A stretch of 63,845 nt of DNA, taken from the NCBI GenBank assembly GCA_017483735.1, contig JAFUVF010000013.1:1-63845 (forward strand), given 5' to 3'. The translations under genes were made by a program, and so were the position numbers. Numbering within the stretch: the first letter of the stretch is position 1; the number at the start of each line of letters is the position of its first letter. This DNA comes from Lachnospiraceae bacterium (GTDB lineage Bacteria > Bacillota > Clostridia > Lachnospirales > Lachnospiraceae). Of the stretch, positions 35,336 through 44,941 are shown one piece after another. The notes below the pieces were generated by a model, which worked only from the letters and a program-made list of their open reading frames with translations, was not told the origin of the DNA and searched no databases.

Positions 35336-36525
35336 AGTATTTCAAGCCCAAGGCGCTCATTGTAGGCTTCAACTATCCTGTGTATTCTCTCCGTGGTGGT
35401 CAGAATATTGGACATAGAAGCGTCATGATTCATAAAGTTGATTATGGCGGCAATGAACTTTGCCATATCCGCCTCTATAAAGTAGGGCTTTTCGTACAAT
35501 TCGGGAAGAAGATAGGTCAGATCTGTGGTCACGACCTTGTCAAAATCCCCGTGCTCATAGGCTGCATCAAAGGCAGAGAGTCCATCGGTAAAGAGCCCAA
35601 AGGTACAGCAGATAAATACACGTCTTGCATTCATTGACTTAAGCTGTTTTGCGGTATCCAGCATACTTCCGCCGGAGGATATCATATCATCGATTATTAT
35701 GACATCCTTACCGTCTATGGAGTCGCCCAGAAATTCATGTGCAACAATAGGGTTCTTGCCATTTACTATCGTGGTATAATCCCTGCGCTTGTAGAACATT
35801 CCGGTGTTTACGCCAAGCACCGTCGCAAAGTAGATTGCTCTGTCCATGGCACCCTCATCGGGGCTTATCACGACGAGGTGCTCCTTGTCGACTATCAAGT
35901 CAGTCTCTGCGTTTAAAAGCGCCTTTATGAACTGATATGGGGAGAGAAAATTGTCAAAGCCACTTAGGGGCGTGGCATTCTGAACTCTCGGATCGTGGGC
36001 GTCAAAGGTAATGAAATTTGTCACTCCCATGCTTTGAAGCTCTGCAAGGGAAAAGGCACAGTCAAGAGATTCCCTTCCGTTTCTCTTGTGCTGTCTGCCC
36101 TCATAGAGAAAGGGCATTACCACATTGATACGCTTTGCCTTGCCGTTGCAGGCAGCGATGACACGCTTTAAATCCTGATAATGGTCATCCGGGGACATAT
36201 GGTTAGTGTAGCCGTTCATCTCATAGGTTATGGAATGATTGCATACATCCACAAGAATATACACATCCTTGCCGTGTATTGTCTCGTTTATCTGCGCCTT
36301 GGCTTCTCCTGAACCAAAGCGGGGCACATCGAAATCAAGAAGATAATTATCCTCTATATAGCCCTGAAAAGCAGGATCATTTTTTACCTTGTCATTGTGA
36401 GCATGCTTTCTGAATTCCACCAAAAAGCTGTTTATACGCTTGCCCATTCCGGCTGCGGAGGGGAGTGCTGCAATCTTTAGCGGAGCCACAGGCATCGCAT
36501 TGTTCAGTTCATACAAATCAGGCAT
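35332..36525 (-). CDS. prs: Ribose-phosphate pyrophosphokinase, long form
   Basis: Makes PRPP from ribose 5-phosphate and ATP for purine, pyrimidine, His, Trp and NAD synthesis. 397 residues, longer than the usual 310-320. Family marks: RQHKRNGRESLDC, FDAHDPRVQNA, FYKRRDY and the PRPP loop VIIIDDMISSGGSM. The extra length is mainly N-terminal (about 60 residues) and C-terminal. Only minus-strand gene in the window; its ribosome site is GAGG. It ends tail-to-tail with the kinase, sharing two bases of stop codon. Confidence 0.92.
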   Translation of the reverse strand: MPDLYELNNAMPVAPLKIAALPSAAGMGKRINSFLVEFRKHAHNDKVKNDPAFQGYIEDNYLLDFDVPRFGSGEAKAQINETIHGKDVYILVDVCNHSITYEMNGYTNHMSPDDHYQDLKRVIAACNGKAKRINVVMPFLYEGRQHKRNGRESLDCAFSLAELQSMGVTNFITFDAHDPRVQNATPLSGFDNFLSPYQFIKALLNAETDLIVDKEHLVVISPDEGAMDRAIYFATVLGVNTGMFYKRRDYTTIVNGKNPIVAHEFLGDSIDGKDVIIIDDMISSGGSMLDTAKQLKSMNARRVFICCTFGLFTDGLSAFDAAYEHGDFDKVVTTDLTYLLPELYEKPYFIEADMAKFIAAIINFMNHDASMSNILTTTERIHRIVEAYNERLGLEIL

Positions 36526-36548
36526 TTGTTTTTCCTCATTTCTTATCG

Positions 36549-36584
36549 TAAACGAAATATAAATATCGTTTATATAGATTTCGA
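36549..36584 (-). promoter_or_regulatory. Promoter of prs with a dyad over the -10
   Basis: Read on the minus strand, TCGAAA (36584-36579), 17 bases, TATATT (36561-36556). The arms TAAACGA (36549-36555) and TCGTTTA (36566-36572) form a perfect seven-base dyad centred near 36560, over this -10. A second dyad, TATGAT/ATCATA, lies at 36587-36601. The promoter is only moderate in strength. Control by a repressor is inferred. Confidence 0.4.
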
Positions 36585-36644
36585 CTTATGATTTTATCAT
36601 ATATAGGTGCTGTTCGCAAGTTTTGGAGAAGGGGAAAAAAGTGC

Positions 36645-36673
36645 TTTCAATATAAGGTTTATTATGCTAAAAT
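36645..36673 (+). promoter_or_regulatory. Extended -10 promoter for the GT-C cassette
   Basis: TTTCAA (36645-36650), 17 bases, TAAAAT (36668-36673) preceded by TGC, an extended -10. The divergent gene prs starts 120 bases away. Leader of about 56 bases to ATG 36736. Confidence 0.6.
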
Positions 36674-36735
36674 CGAAAAATGATGGTGCGCCATATGCTT
36701 TGACGGATGCATCAGGATTGCAGAAGGGAATCAAC

Positions 36736-38202
36736 ATGAAGCTTAAGGATACAATCAAAAAAAGGCTTACTGTACAGAACTTGATTCTTATAGCTATATT
36801 TATCGTATGTATTGCAGCCCTGCTTATTTTGTGTGTTGACGATGGAATTGATTTTGACGAGGCGTTCAGCTTCATCGTTACGCACAATTACAATCCTGCA
36901 GAGGTTATTCAAAATACCATAGAGGATAATGGACCGGATTTGCCCATATATTATGTGTTTTTTGCTTGCTGGATGGCGATATTTGGCGACAGTTGGTTTA
37001 TATGCAGATTATCCTCCGTCTTTTGGACTGTGCTGACAATGATTCTCGGGGCAACTATTGTCAGAAAAAACTGGGGATATGGAGCCGCATATCTTTTCAT
37101 TATTTTGACGGCATTTGCACCGGCGCTTATTCATATTAATGTTAATCTGCGGTTTTATTCATTGTCAATTTTTCTGACAACTGCATTTGCGTTGAATGCA
37201 TATGCGATGACAAAAAATGCAGCACGAAAAAACTGGATAATATTTTTCGTGTTGACACTTGCAATATTTTTTACACATTATTACAATGTGTTCGGGCTTT
37301 TTCTGATATATATATATATATTCATTGCACTCTGCCTGAAGGATAAAAAACAGCTTTGGAAGCTATTTGCAAGCGGCGGGATATCAACGGTTTTACTTGT
37401 TGCATATTCCTTTGTAAAGAATTTCTTTCACTATATTTCCGAAAATGATAATTTTAACGGAATAAATGCCGAAAAGATTGACTATAGGGAGGCTATAGAT
37501 TATTCATTAAAAAGCGGCATAAAGGGGTCAAGTGCCATATGGGGAACCGTAATCATCCTTTTTCTGGTGGCGGCAATAATATATGCAATAAGGGAGAAAA
37601 GGGAAAATAAGGGAAAATGGCTTTTTGTGATCCTATGTCTTACGGCATTCCCGGTATCCTATATCATCGGAGGATATGTTTCCTCACTTGCATTTCATTT
37701 CTATACAGCAAGGCATGTTTCTGCAAATTTAGGCTTGCTCTGGCTTGGTGTAGCAATTTTTGCAGGGAGTAGAAACAAAGGTATATATATAGCCACATTG
37801 CTTTTGAGTGTTCTAACCTCCATTTCTGATTTTTGCGGGGAGTATAAATATATCAGAAGCTCAACTCCGGAACTGGCTGAAACATTAGCGTTTATAGATG
37901 ATAATATGGAGCCGGGAGATATAGTGATATATAATGGAGATGAGAAATTCGATATGTTGTATTCCTGCTATATGCAGGAGCAGGAATTTTATCACATTAC
38001 AGAGGTAACCGACCTTTCTGATTTTTCTGATAAGCGGGTATGGTTTATGGAATTGGTGTGGGGATATTGGTTTGATGAGGATGTTTTAAAGGGTTATAAT
38101 GTGGACAAGGAATATTTTGGGCATTACGGATTTCAGATTGTCGGAAATAATGTTACGGATTTTGAGCTTTCAAGACTAAGAATATATAAGGATTCACAAT
38201 GA
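36736..38202 (+). CDS. Polytopic GT-C/ArnT-like glycosyltransferase
   Basis: 488 residues with about ten membrane segments. The first outer loop has the acidic pattern DFDEAFSFIVTHNYN, typical of GT-C enzymes (PMT/ArnT group) where an acidic residue is catalytic. The next segments (NLRFYSLSIFL) also fit. A soluble C-terminal part (about 420-488) follows. Such enzymes move sugars from lipid carriers outside the membrane; acceptor unknown. I start at ATG 36736 after AGAAGGG; an upstream in-frame GTG at 36607 lies before the promoter's start site. The region is more AT-rich than its neighbours and contains a TATATATATATATATA run near 37305. Confidence 0.75.
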   Translation: MKLKDTIKKRLTVQNLILIAIFIVCIAALLILCVDDGIDFDEAFSFIVTHNYNPAEVIQNTIEDNGPDLPIYYVFFACWMAIFGDSWFICRLSSVFWTVLTMILGATIVRKNWGYGAAYLFIILTAFAPALIHINVNLRFYSLSIFLTTAFALNAYAMTKNAARKNWIIFFVLTLAIFFTHYYNVFGLFLIYIYIFIALCLKDKKQLWKLFASGGISTVLLVAYSFVKNFFHYISENDNFNGINAEKIDYREAIDYSLKSGIKGSSAIWGTVIILFLVAAIIYAIREKRENKGKWLFVILCLTAFPVSYIIGGYVSSLAFHFYTARHVSANLGLLWLGVAIFAGSRNKGIYIATLLLSVLTSISDFCGEYKYIRSSTPELAETLAFIDDNMEPGDIVIYNGDEKFDMLYSCYMQEQEFYHITEVTDLSDFSDKRVWFMELVWGYWFDEDVLKGYNVDKEYFGHYGFQIVGNNVTDFELSRLRIYKDSQ

Positions 38203-38855
38203 AAAAAATTTGTTTAAGGATTAAAAAAAATCTTATAAATAGTGTCATACTTTTTATAATGTTTATTTGTATTTTAATGGTATGGCCGTTTGGAGTGCTG
38301 CATCAGGAGGTGGAGCATCGTTCGGGAGATTATCTTCATGCACAGACGATGCCTTTAGAAATCGGCGACAGTATGGAGCAGACCTTTTGGGCATACGGAA
38401 GAAGGCTAAAGACTCTGGCGTTTGTTTTAGATTATGACAACGATGCTGTTGAAGGTAATATCCTTTTTGAAATCGAAGATAACAAAGGAAATTCTGTATT
38501 TTCAAAGGAAATAAGCTACAGCGATATAGAAAACTATGTTTACTTTGAAGTGGAGACGGATGTATTGCTGAAACGTTTCCACACTTACAAATATCGTATA
38601 ACGAATTTTGATATCATGCAGAATGCACCAAGAGTGGTATATACGGGCAGCAGAAGGCAGAATGCGATTCCTAACCTGCATATGGATTTTGCAAATGAAC
38701 GTACAGATGGAAATGCACTCACATTGTACAGGTGGGATTCTGCACTTACTCTTATGAATGGTCTTGCAGTTATTGCATTCATAGGTATTGTCGGCTTTGT
38801 ACTTATGGATATTTTGACGGGAAAAGAAAAGGGTTGTTTTATCACAAGCATATAG
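38199..38855 (+). CDS. Two-TM membrane protein with outer beta domain
   Basis: 218 residues, not recognised. An N-terminal membrane anchor (about 13-32), then about 145 residues rich in beta-type sequence (FVLDYDNDAVEGNILFEIED and similar), then a second membrane segment (about 185-207) and a short tail. The topology puts a possible sugar- or lipid-binding domain outside. It overlaps the GT-C gene by ATGA, so the two are a unit. It ends just where the frame of the DUF512 gene begins, which suggests a junction of inserted DNA. Confidence 0.6.
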   Translation: MKKICLRIKKNLINSVILFIMFICILMVWPFGVLHQEVEHRSGDYLHAQTMPLEIGDSMEQTFWAYGRRLKTLAFVLDYDNDAVEGNILFEIEDNKGNSVFSKEISYSDIENYVYFEVETDVLLKRFHTYKYRITNFDIMQNAPRVVYTGSRRQNAIPNLHMDFANERTDGNALTLYRWDSALTLMNGLAVIAFIGIVGFVLMDILTGKEKGCFITSI

Positions 38856-40186
38856 TTAAGAAAATAAATACCGGAAGCATTGCGGAGGAGCTCTCCATAG
38901 AGCCCGGGGATGCCGTGCTTAAAATAAATGACGAGCCCATAGAGGATATCTTCGACTATCAGTACCTCATTCAGGATGAGTATATAGAGGTGCTCATAGA
39001 AAAGCCCTCCGGCGAGGAGTGGCTGCTTGAAATAGACAAGGATACGGATGAGGATTTGGGGATAGAGTTTGAAAACGGGCTTATGGACGACTACAAAAGC
39101 TGTCACAATAAATGTATTTTCTGCTTTATAGACCAGATGCCCAAGGGGATGAGAGATACCCTTTATTTTAAGGATGATGATTCAAGGCTGTCCTTCCTGC
39201 AGGGAAATTACGTTACCCTGACGAATATGTCGGAGCATGACATAGACAGGATATGCAAATATCATTTATCCCCCATAAATATTTCCTTTCAGGCGATGAA
39301 TCCGGCGCTTCGCTGCAAAATGCTGGGAAACCGCTTTGCGGGAGAGGCGCTTAAAAAGGTGGATGCGCTCAATGCCGCAGGAATCGAGATGAACGGGCAG
39401 ATAGTCCTCTGCAAGGGCGTAAATGACGGCGCAGAGCTTGAATACTCCATAAAGGAGCTTATGAAATACATACCGAATCTGAGAAGCGTATCCGTAGTGC
39501 CGGTGGGGCTTTCAAGATACAGGGAGGGGCTGTATCAGCTTGAACCCTTTGAAAGGGAGGATGCCTTGTCCGTGCTTTCTCTCATACACAGATATCAGGA
39601 CATTTGCTTTGAAAAATACGGGCTTCACTTTATACACGCATCGGATGAATGGTATGTTTTGGCAGATATGGAGCTTCCAATGGAGGATAGATACGACGGA
39701 TATTTGCAGCTTGAAAACGGCGTGGGGATGCTGAGGCTTTTGATGGATGAATTCGATGAGGCATACAGGGGGTATATTGAAGAAAACGACGCTTTGTCTG
39801 CCCATAAAAAGGGATATGAACAAAAGGAGATTGCAATTGCAACGGGTTATCTCGCATATCCCTTTATAAGGGATATGTGCAAAAGGACGGAGGAGCTTTT
39901 CCCAGATTTCAAGGTAAATGTATATCCGATAAAAAATGATTTTTTCGGGGAGCTCATTACTGTTTCCGGACTTCTTACGGGGCAGGATATATTGTCGCAG
40001 CTAAAGGGAAGGAGGCTTGGAAAAAGCCTTTATCTTCCGCAGAATGTCTTAAGGAGCGGGGAGGATGTGTTCTTGGACGATATGCATCTAAGCGACCTTG
40101 AAAAGGCTTTACAAGTGCCTGTAAATATAGTAAAATCAAGCGGATATGAGTTTTTTGAGGCATTAAAAAAAGAGGCGTTAAGTTGA
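38834..40186 (+). CDS. DUF512 family Fe-S/radical-SAM-like protein with PDZ domain
   Basis: About 450 residues. N-terminal PDZ-like part ([21 protein letters not shown]), then [19 protein letters not shown] with a CX3CX2C cluster motif of radical-SAM type, then the DUF512 region. TIGR03279-type proteins have this layout; biochemical role is unknown. Normal start residues (M-K-x-x-I-V-K) are not preceded by ATG here: TTG 38834 is the only fitting start and follows AAAAGAAAAGGG with almost no spacing. The upstream end overlaps the previous gene by 22 bases. The odd start supports the view that the original start was replaced when the upstream cassette arrived. Confidence 0.82.
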   Translation: MFYHKHIVKKINTGSIAEELSIEPGDAVLKINDEPIEDIFDYQYLIQDEYIEVLIEKPSGEEWLLEIDKDTDEDLGIEFENGLMDDYKSCHNKCIFCFIDQMPKGMRDTLYFKDDDSRLSFLQGNYVTLTNMSEHDIDRICKYHLSPINISFQAMNPALRCKMLGNRFAGEALKKVDALNAAGIEMNGQIVLCKGVNDGAELEYSIKELMKYIPNLRSVSVVPVGLSRYREGLYQLEPFEREDALSVLSLIHRYQDICFEKYGLHFIHASDEWYVLADMELPMEDRYDGYLQLENGVGMLRLLMDEFDEAYRGYIEENDALSAHKKGYEQKEIAIATGYLAYPFIRDMCKRTEELFPDFKVNVYPIKNDFFGELITVSGLLTGQDILSQLKGRRLGKSLYLPQNVLRSGEDVFLDDMHLSDLEKALQVPVNIVKSSGYEFFEALKKEALS

Positions 40187-41526
40187 GCGAAAAGAGAAGC
40201 AGAAAACCTATAGTGGCTGTGGTTGGACGTCCCAATGTGGGGAAGTCCACGCTTTTTAATGCTCTCATAGGGGAGAGGGTATCTATAGTAAAGGATACTC
40301 CGGGCATTACACGAGACAGGATTTATGCGGATGTAAGCTGGCTTAACCATAATTTTACCCTCATAGATACCGGAGGAATAGAGCCAGAATCGAAGGATAT
40401 CCTTCTGTCACAGATGAGGGAGCAGGCGCAGATAGCGATAGATACTGCGGATGTCATCATATTCCTTGTGGATGTGAAGCAGGGGTTACAGGATGCGGAT
40501 TCGAAGGTGGCGGATATGCTACGTCGTGCGAAAAAGCCCGTTGTGCTTGTGGTAAACAAGGTGGATGACTTTGCAAAATATGAGGCGGATGTATATGAGT
40601 TTTACAATCTGGGCATCGGAGAGCCTTTCCCTATTTCAGCAATAAATAAGCTTTCTATCGGCGATATGCTGGAGGAGGTCGTAAAGCATTTCCCGGAGGG
40701 AGCAGATATCGATGAGGAGGATGACAGACCGAGAGTGGCGATAGTCGGAAAGCCCAACGTGGGTAAATCCTCCATAATCAATAAGCTTTTGGGCGAGGAC
40801 AGGCTCATTGTCTCAGATATTGCAGGAACCACCAGGGATGCCGTGGATGCAGAGGTTAAGTTCGGCGGCAGGGAGTATGTGTTTATAGATACTGCCGGGC
40901 TTCGCAGGAAGAACAAGGTAAAGGAAGAGTTAGAGCATTTTATGATACTCCGCACCGTATCTGCGGTGGAGAGAGCGGATGTCGTGGTACTCGTAATAGA
41001 TGCCACGGAGGGCGTCACGGAGCAGGACGCAAAGATAGCAGGCATCGCACACGACAGAGGCAAGGCTGTGATAATCGCAGTGAACAAGTGGGATGCCATA
41101 GAAAAGGACAATAAGACCGTAAACGAATTTACCGACAATATACGAAACGTGCTGTCCTTTATGCAATATGCGGAGATTGTCTTCATATCCGCAAAGACCG
41201 GGCAGAGACTTAATAAGCTCTATGAGGTCATTGACATAGTGAATGAAAACCACGCCATGAGAGTGGCGACGGGAGTGTTGAACGAGATAATGACCGAGGC
41301 GGTGGCAATGCAGCAGCCTCCGAACGACAAGGGAAAGATTTTGAGGCTTTACTATATTACGCAGGCTGCGGTCAAGCCTCCGACCTTTGTGATCTTTGTA
41401 AATGACAAGAATTTGATGCACTTTTCTTATACGAGATATATTGAGAACCAGATAAGAAAGACCTTTGGCTTCAGGGGGACACCTCTAAGGTTCATCATTC
41501 GGGAGAGAAAGGAAAACGCCAAATGA
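40183..41526 (+). CDS. der: Ribosome assembly GTPase Der (EngA)
   Basis: Two tandem GTPase domains and a KH-like C-terminus, needed for 50S assembly. 447 residues. Domain 1: [12 protein letters not shown] and LIDTGGIEP. Domain 2: [12 protein letters not shown] and [10 protein letters not shown]. Both NKxD-type motifs are present (VNKVDD, VNKWDA). The start is TTG 40183, seven bases after AGAGG and overlapping the DUF512 stop by three bases. plsY overlaps its end by ATGA. Confidence 0.96.
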   Translation: MSEKRSRKPIVAVVGRPNVGKSTLFNALIGERVSIVKDTPGITRDRIYADVSWLNHNFTLIDTGGIEPESKDILLSQMREQAQIAIDTADVIIFLVDVKQGLQDADSKVADMLRRAKKPVVLVVNKVDDFAKYEADVYEFYNLGIGEPFPISAINKLSIGDMLEEVVKHFPEGADIDEEDDRPRVAIVGKPNVGKSSIINKLLGEDRLIVSDIAGTTRDAVDAEVKFGGREYVFIDTAGLRRKNKVKEELEHFMILRTVSAVERADVVVLVIDATEGVTEQDAKIAGIAHDRGKAVIIAVNKWDAIEKDNKTVNEFTDNIRNVLSFMQYAEIVFISAKTGQRLNKLYEVIDIVNENHAMRVATGVLNEIMTEAVAMQQPPNDKGKILRLYYITQAAVKPPTFVIFVNDKNLMHFSYTRYIENQIRKTFGFRGTPLRFIIRERKENAK

Positions 41527-42179
41527 TAACTAGGCTGATCTGTTTAATAATGGGCTATGTCTTCGGACTCTTTCAGACGGGCTATATATACGGAAGGGCT
41601 CACGGAATCGATATAAGGGAATACGGAAGCCACAATTCCGGCACCACCAACACTCTGAGGGTATTGGGAACCAGGGCGGGGCTCATTGTCCTTTTGGGAG
41701 ATGCCTTCAAGTGCATAATCGCAATAATGATCACAAGGCTTTTGTTTGGGGAGAATCACAGGGAAATAATATACCTGCTCTGTATCTATACAGCGGCAGG
41801 CTGTGTGCTTGGACACAATTTTCCTTTTTATATGAATTTTAAGGGAGGGAAAGGCATAGCCGTGACAGCGGGGCTTATACTTTCATTCCACCCTTATTTT
41901 GCCATAGTCGGAATCATAGTGTTTTTCGGGATATTTTTTACCACACATTATGTATCGCTGGGGTCTCTTACTGTATATGCGGTCTTTCTGATACAGATGA
42001 TAATATGCGGACAGCTGGGACTTTTTCCGGATATGACGCAGGCGGAGCTTGCTGAAATGTATATTATTACATTTTTGCTTGCGGTAATGGCGTTTTGGAG
42101 ACACAGGGAGAACATAAAGAGACTTGTGCAGGGAAATGAGAGAAAGACATATCTTACAAAGAAAAATAAGGTGGAGTAG
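41523..42179 (+). CDS. plsY: Glycerol-3-phosphate acyltransferase PlsY
   Basis: Uses the acyl-phosphate made by PlsX to acylate glycerol 3-phosphate in the membrane. 218 residues, about five membrane segments. Motifs [31 protein letters not shown] and LGSLTVY match PlsY. Its substrate partner gpsA follows six bases after the stop, and plsX is 28 kb away in the same window. Confidence 0.95.
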   Translation: MITRLICLIMGYVFGLFQTGYIYGRAHGIDIREYGSHNSGTTNTLRVLGTRAGLIVLLGDAFKCIIAIMITRLLFGENHREIIYLLCIYTAAGCVLGHNFPFYMNFKGGKGIAVTAGLILSFHPYFAIVGIIVFFGIFFTTHYVSLGSLTVYAVFLIQMIICGQLGLFPDMTQAELAEMYIITFLLAVMAFWRHRENIKRLVQGNERKTYLTKKNKVE

Positions 42180-42191
42180 AGAGGTGTGATC

Positions 42192-43214
42192 ATGGCAAAT
42201 ATATGTATATTGGGGGGCGGAAGCTGGGGAATGGCTCTTTCAGTGCTCCTTTCAAACAACGGACACAAAGTATCCGTATGGAGCGCAGTTCCGGCGGAGC
42301 TTGACTATATGAAGGAGCATGGAGAGCATAAGATGCTTCCGGGGGTAAAGCTTCCCGATAGCATAAGCTATATCTATGATGATAAGGAGGCTGTGACTGA
42401 CAGGGATCTTCTCGTAATGGCGGTTGCAAGCTCCTATGTCAGAAGCACCGCAAAGCGCCTCTCATCCCTTATAAAGAACGGGCAGAGAATAGTTGATGTT
42501 GCAAAGGGTGTTGAGGAGAATACCCTGATGACAATGTCGCAGATTATAGAGGAAGAGATTCCTATAGCGGATGTTGCGGTATTGTCCGGTCCCACACACG
42601 CAGAAGAGGTAATAAGGGGGCTTCCCACGACGATTGTTGTAGGGGCAAAAAGCAAGGAAACCGCAGAATATATACAGAATCTCTTTATGAGCGAGGTGTT
42701 CAGGGTATACACAAGCCCCGACATCCTGGGGATGGAGCTTGGAGGAGCCTTAAAAAATGTGGTGGCCCTTGCCGCAGGCATGGCTGACGGTCTAGGATAT
42801 GGGGATAATACAAAGGCAGCCCTCATAACCAGAGGTATCACGGAGATATCGAGGCTTGGAGTAAAAATGGGAGCGCATTTTGAAACCTTTGTGGGGCTTA
42901 CCGGAATCGGCGATTTGATTGTTACCTGTGCCAGCATGCATTCCAGAAACCGCAGGGCAGGAATACTTATCGGTCAGGGAAAGACCTATAAGGAAGCCAT
43001 GGACGAGGTACAGATGGTTGTGGAGGGAGTATATTCCGCAAAGGCGGCTTTGGGACTTGCAAAGAAATATGATGTACAGCTGCCAATTATTGAACAGGTA
43101 AACGAAATACTTTTTGAGGGGAAAAATCCCGGGGATGCGGTAAAGGAGCTTATGTTAAGGGATAAAAAGCTTGAAGTGACGGGGCTTTCGGATGAGTTTT
43201 CCGACTGGAAGTAA
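42192..43214 (+). CDS. gpsA: Glycerol-3-phosphate dehydrogenase [NAD(P)+]
   Basis: Makes glycerol 3-phosphate for lipids. 340 residues. The NAD-binding loop is ILGGGSWGMALS, and GGALKNVVALAAGMADGL carries the catalytic Lys. The start is ATG 42192 after GAGGTG; GTG 42186 is in frame but part of the ribosome site. Directly after plsY, so both steps of lysophosphatidate synthesis are co-expressed. Confidence 0.95.
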   Translation: MANICILGGGSWGMALSVLLSNNGHKVSVWSAVPAELDYMKEHGEHKMLPGVKLPDSISYIYDDKEAVTDRDLLVMAVASSYVRSTAKRLSSLIKNGQRIVDVAKGVEENTLMTMSQIIEEEIPIADVAVLSGPTHAEEVIRGLPTTIVVGAKSKETAEYIQNLFMSEVFRVYTSPDILGMELGGALKNVVALAAGMADGLGYGDNTKAALITRGITEISRLGVKMGAHFETFVGLTGIGDLIVTCASMHSRNRRAGILIGQGKTYKEAMDEVQMVVEGVYSAKAALGLAKKYDVQLPIIEQVNEILFEGKNPGDAVKELMLRDKKLEVTGLSDEFSDWK

Positions 43215-43229
43215 CTAAAGGGAGAAGAG

Positions 43230-44123
43230 ATGGAAAATACAGTAAACAATGTAGGGAACAAGGCGATATTCGGGAAGGAGGAAACCCTTTCCTTTGAGGT
43301 GTTTCCGCCCAAAAAGGATGATGATTTTGAAAAGGCTTTTGATGTTTTGGACAGGCTTGGAGCATTGAAGCCAGATTTTATCTCGGTTACCTTCGGAGCA
43401 GGCGGCTCGAGAGCAGGAAAGACCGCAGAGATTGCTTCCTACATAAAAAATAAGCTTAAGCTTGATGCGATAGCGCATTTAACCTGCGTCGGCACAAAAA
43501 AGGATGAGATTGCGGATGTGGTAAAGCGCTTTCAGGAAGCGGGAGTGAATCATATTCTTGCTTTGAGGGGAGACCGCCCCAAGGATATGACGGATGAGCA
43601 GTTTAACAGGAGGGATTTTGCCCATGCAAGCGACCTTATGGCGTATCTAAGGGATAATACGGATATAGAGTACGGCGGCGCCTGCTATCCGGAGAAACAT
43701 TTCGAGAGCTTTTCCTTTGAGTCGGATTTGAAGAATCTTAAGCTAAAGCAGGATATGGGGGCAAAGTTTTTTATCTCACAGCTTTTCTTTGACAATGATT
43801 ACTATTATAATTTCCTGGAAAAGGCGGACAAGAAGGGGATAAATGTGCCGATTGCCGCAGGGATAATGCCTATAACCACGCCGAACCAGATAGGAACCAC
43901 GATAACCTTGTCCGGCTCGGCAATACCGAAGGCGCTCTCCGATATCATCGCAAAATACGGGGAGGATGCGGAGGAATTCAGAAAGGCAGGAATAGATTTT
44001 GCGGCAAGGCAGATAAAGGATCTTAAGGATAACGGGGTAAAGCACATTCATCTGTATTGCATGAATAAGCCCAAAACCACGGCGGAAATATTGGAAAGTA
44101 TAGAGAGGAAAAATCATGTCTGA
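43230..44123 (+). CDS. metF: Methylenetetrahydrofolate reductase
   Basis: Reduces methylene-THF to methyl-THF with FAD. 297 residues, a TIM barrel. LSFEVFPPKKDDDFEKAF, SVTFGAGGS, AHLTCVG and ILALRGDRPKDM are the family segments, and CYPEKHFES binds substrate. Overlaps the following MoxR gene by eight bases. The placement between gpsA and moxR is not standard. Confidence 0.95.
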   Translation: MENTVNNVGNKAIFGKEETLSFEVFPPKKDDDFEKAFDVLDRLGALKPDFISVTFGAGGSRAGKTAEIASYIKNKLKLDAIAHLTCVGTKKDEIADVVKRFQEAGVNHILALRGDRPKDMTDEQFNRRDFAHASDLMAYLRDNTDIEYGGACYPEKHFESFSFESDLKNLKLKQDMGAKFFISQLFFDNDYYYNFLEKADKKGINVPIAAGIMPITTPNQIGTTITLSGSAIPKALSDIIAKYGEDAEEFRKAGIDFAARQIKDLKDNGVKHIHLYCMNKPKTTAEILESIERKNHV

Positions 44124-44934
44124 TATGGGATTTCAGGGAACTGAAGAATATGTGGCAAGTCCGGAGCTTATGGCGAGCGTAAATATCGCAATGGCTCTCG
44201 GGAAGCCGCTTCTTATAAAGGGGGAGCCCGGCACGGGTAAGACCATGCTTGCTGAGGCTGTGTCAAAATCCCTCGGCAAGCGCCTGATTATATGGAATAT
44301 CAAATCCACCACAAAGGCGCAGGAGGGACTGTATGTGTACGATACTATACAGCGTCTATACGACGGACAGTTCGGGGAAGAGGGAGTGGATGATATCGCC
44401 AGATATATAAAGCTCGGAAAGCTCGGAGAGGCGTTTGATTCCGAGGAACAGGTAATTTTGCTCATAGATGAGATAGACAAGGCGGATTTGGAATTCCCGA
44501 ACGACCTTTTGTGGGAGTTAGACCAGATGGAATTCTATATAAACGAGACAAAGCGCACAATAAGGGCAAAGCACCGCCCCATAGTGATAATTACCTCCAA
44601 TGCGGAGAAGGAGCTTCCTGATGCATTCTTAAGGCGCTGCATTTTCCACTATATAGATTTCCCGGACAAGGAGCTTATGGAGCAGATTGTGAGAGTACAT
44701 TTTCCCAATGTGGAGGATAAGCTTTTGCAGAATGCCATGGATGTATTCTACAATATAAGGACGCTTCACGATATCAGGAAAAAGCCCTCGACCTCGGAGC
44801 TTATCGACTGGGTAAACGCATTGCAGATAGGCGGTATTTCTGCGGATGATATAAAGGCGAAGCTTCCCTTCGTGGGAGTTGTGATTAAAAAGGATGATGA
44901 CCTTGAGCTTGTAAGGCATACAAGTCTTGATTGA
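44116..44934 (+). CDS. MoxR-type AAA+ ATPase
   Basis: 272 residues, a chaperone-like ATPase. Walker A GEPGTGKTMLAEAVSKSL, Walker B LLIDEIDKADLEF, sensor ITSNAEKELPDAFLRRC. Slightly short for MoxR (about 310). It is followed eight bases later by a VWA gene, the classic MoxR/VWA pair as in RavA-ViaA or CoxD-CoxE, which matures or remodels partner proteins. The client is unknown. Confidence 0.9.
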   Translation: MSDMGFQGTEEYVASPELMASVNIAMALGKPLLIKGEPGTGKTMLAEAVSKSLGKRLIIWNIKSTTKAQEGLYVYDTIQRLYDGQFGEEGVDDIARYIKLGKLGEAFDSEEQVILLIDEIDKADLEFPNDLLWELDQMEFYINETKRTIRAKHRPIVIITSNAEKELPDAFLRRCIFHYIDFPDKELMEQIVRVHFPNVEDKLLQNAMDVFYNIRTLHDIRKKPSTSELIDWVNALQIGGISADDIKAKLPFVGVVIKKDDDLELVRHTSLD

Positions 44935-44941
44935 GGTACAG

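Noticed and set aside
36607..36735. GTG start of the GT-C gene at 36607
   Set aside because: It lies upstream of the predicted promoter; ATG 36736 has a ribosome site.
37300..37320. TA dinucleotide run as a phase-variable repeat
   Set aside because: It is short, encodes Ile/Tyr in a membrane segment, and gives no sign of slippage.
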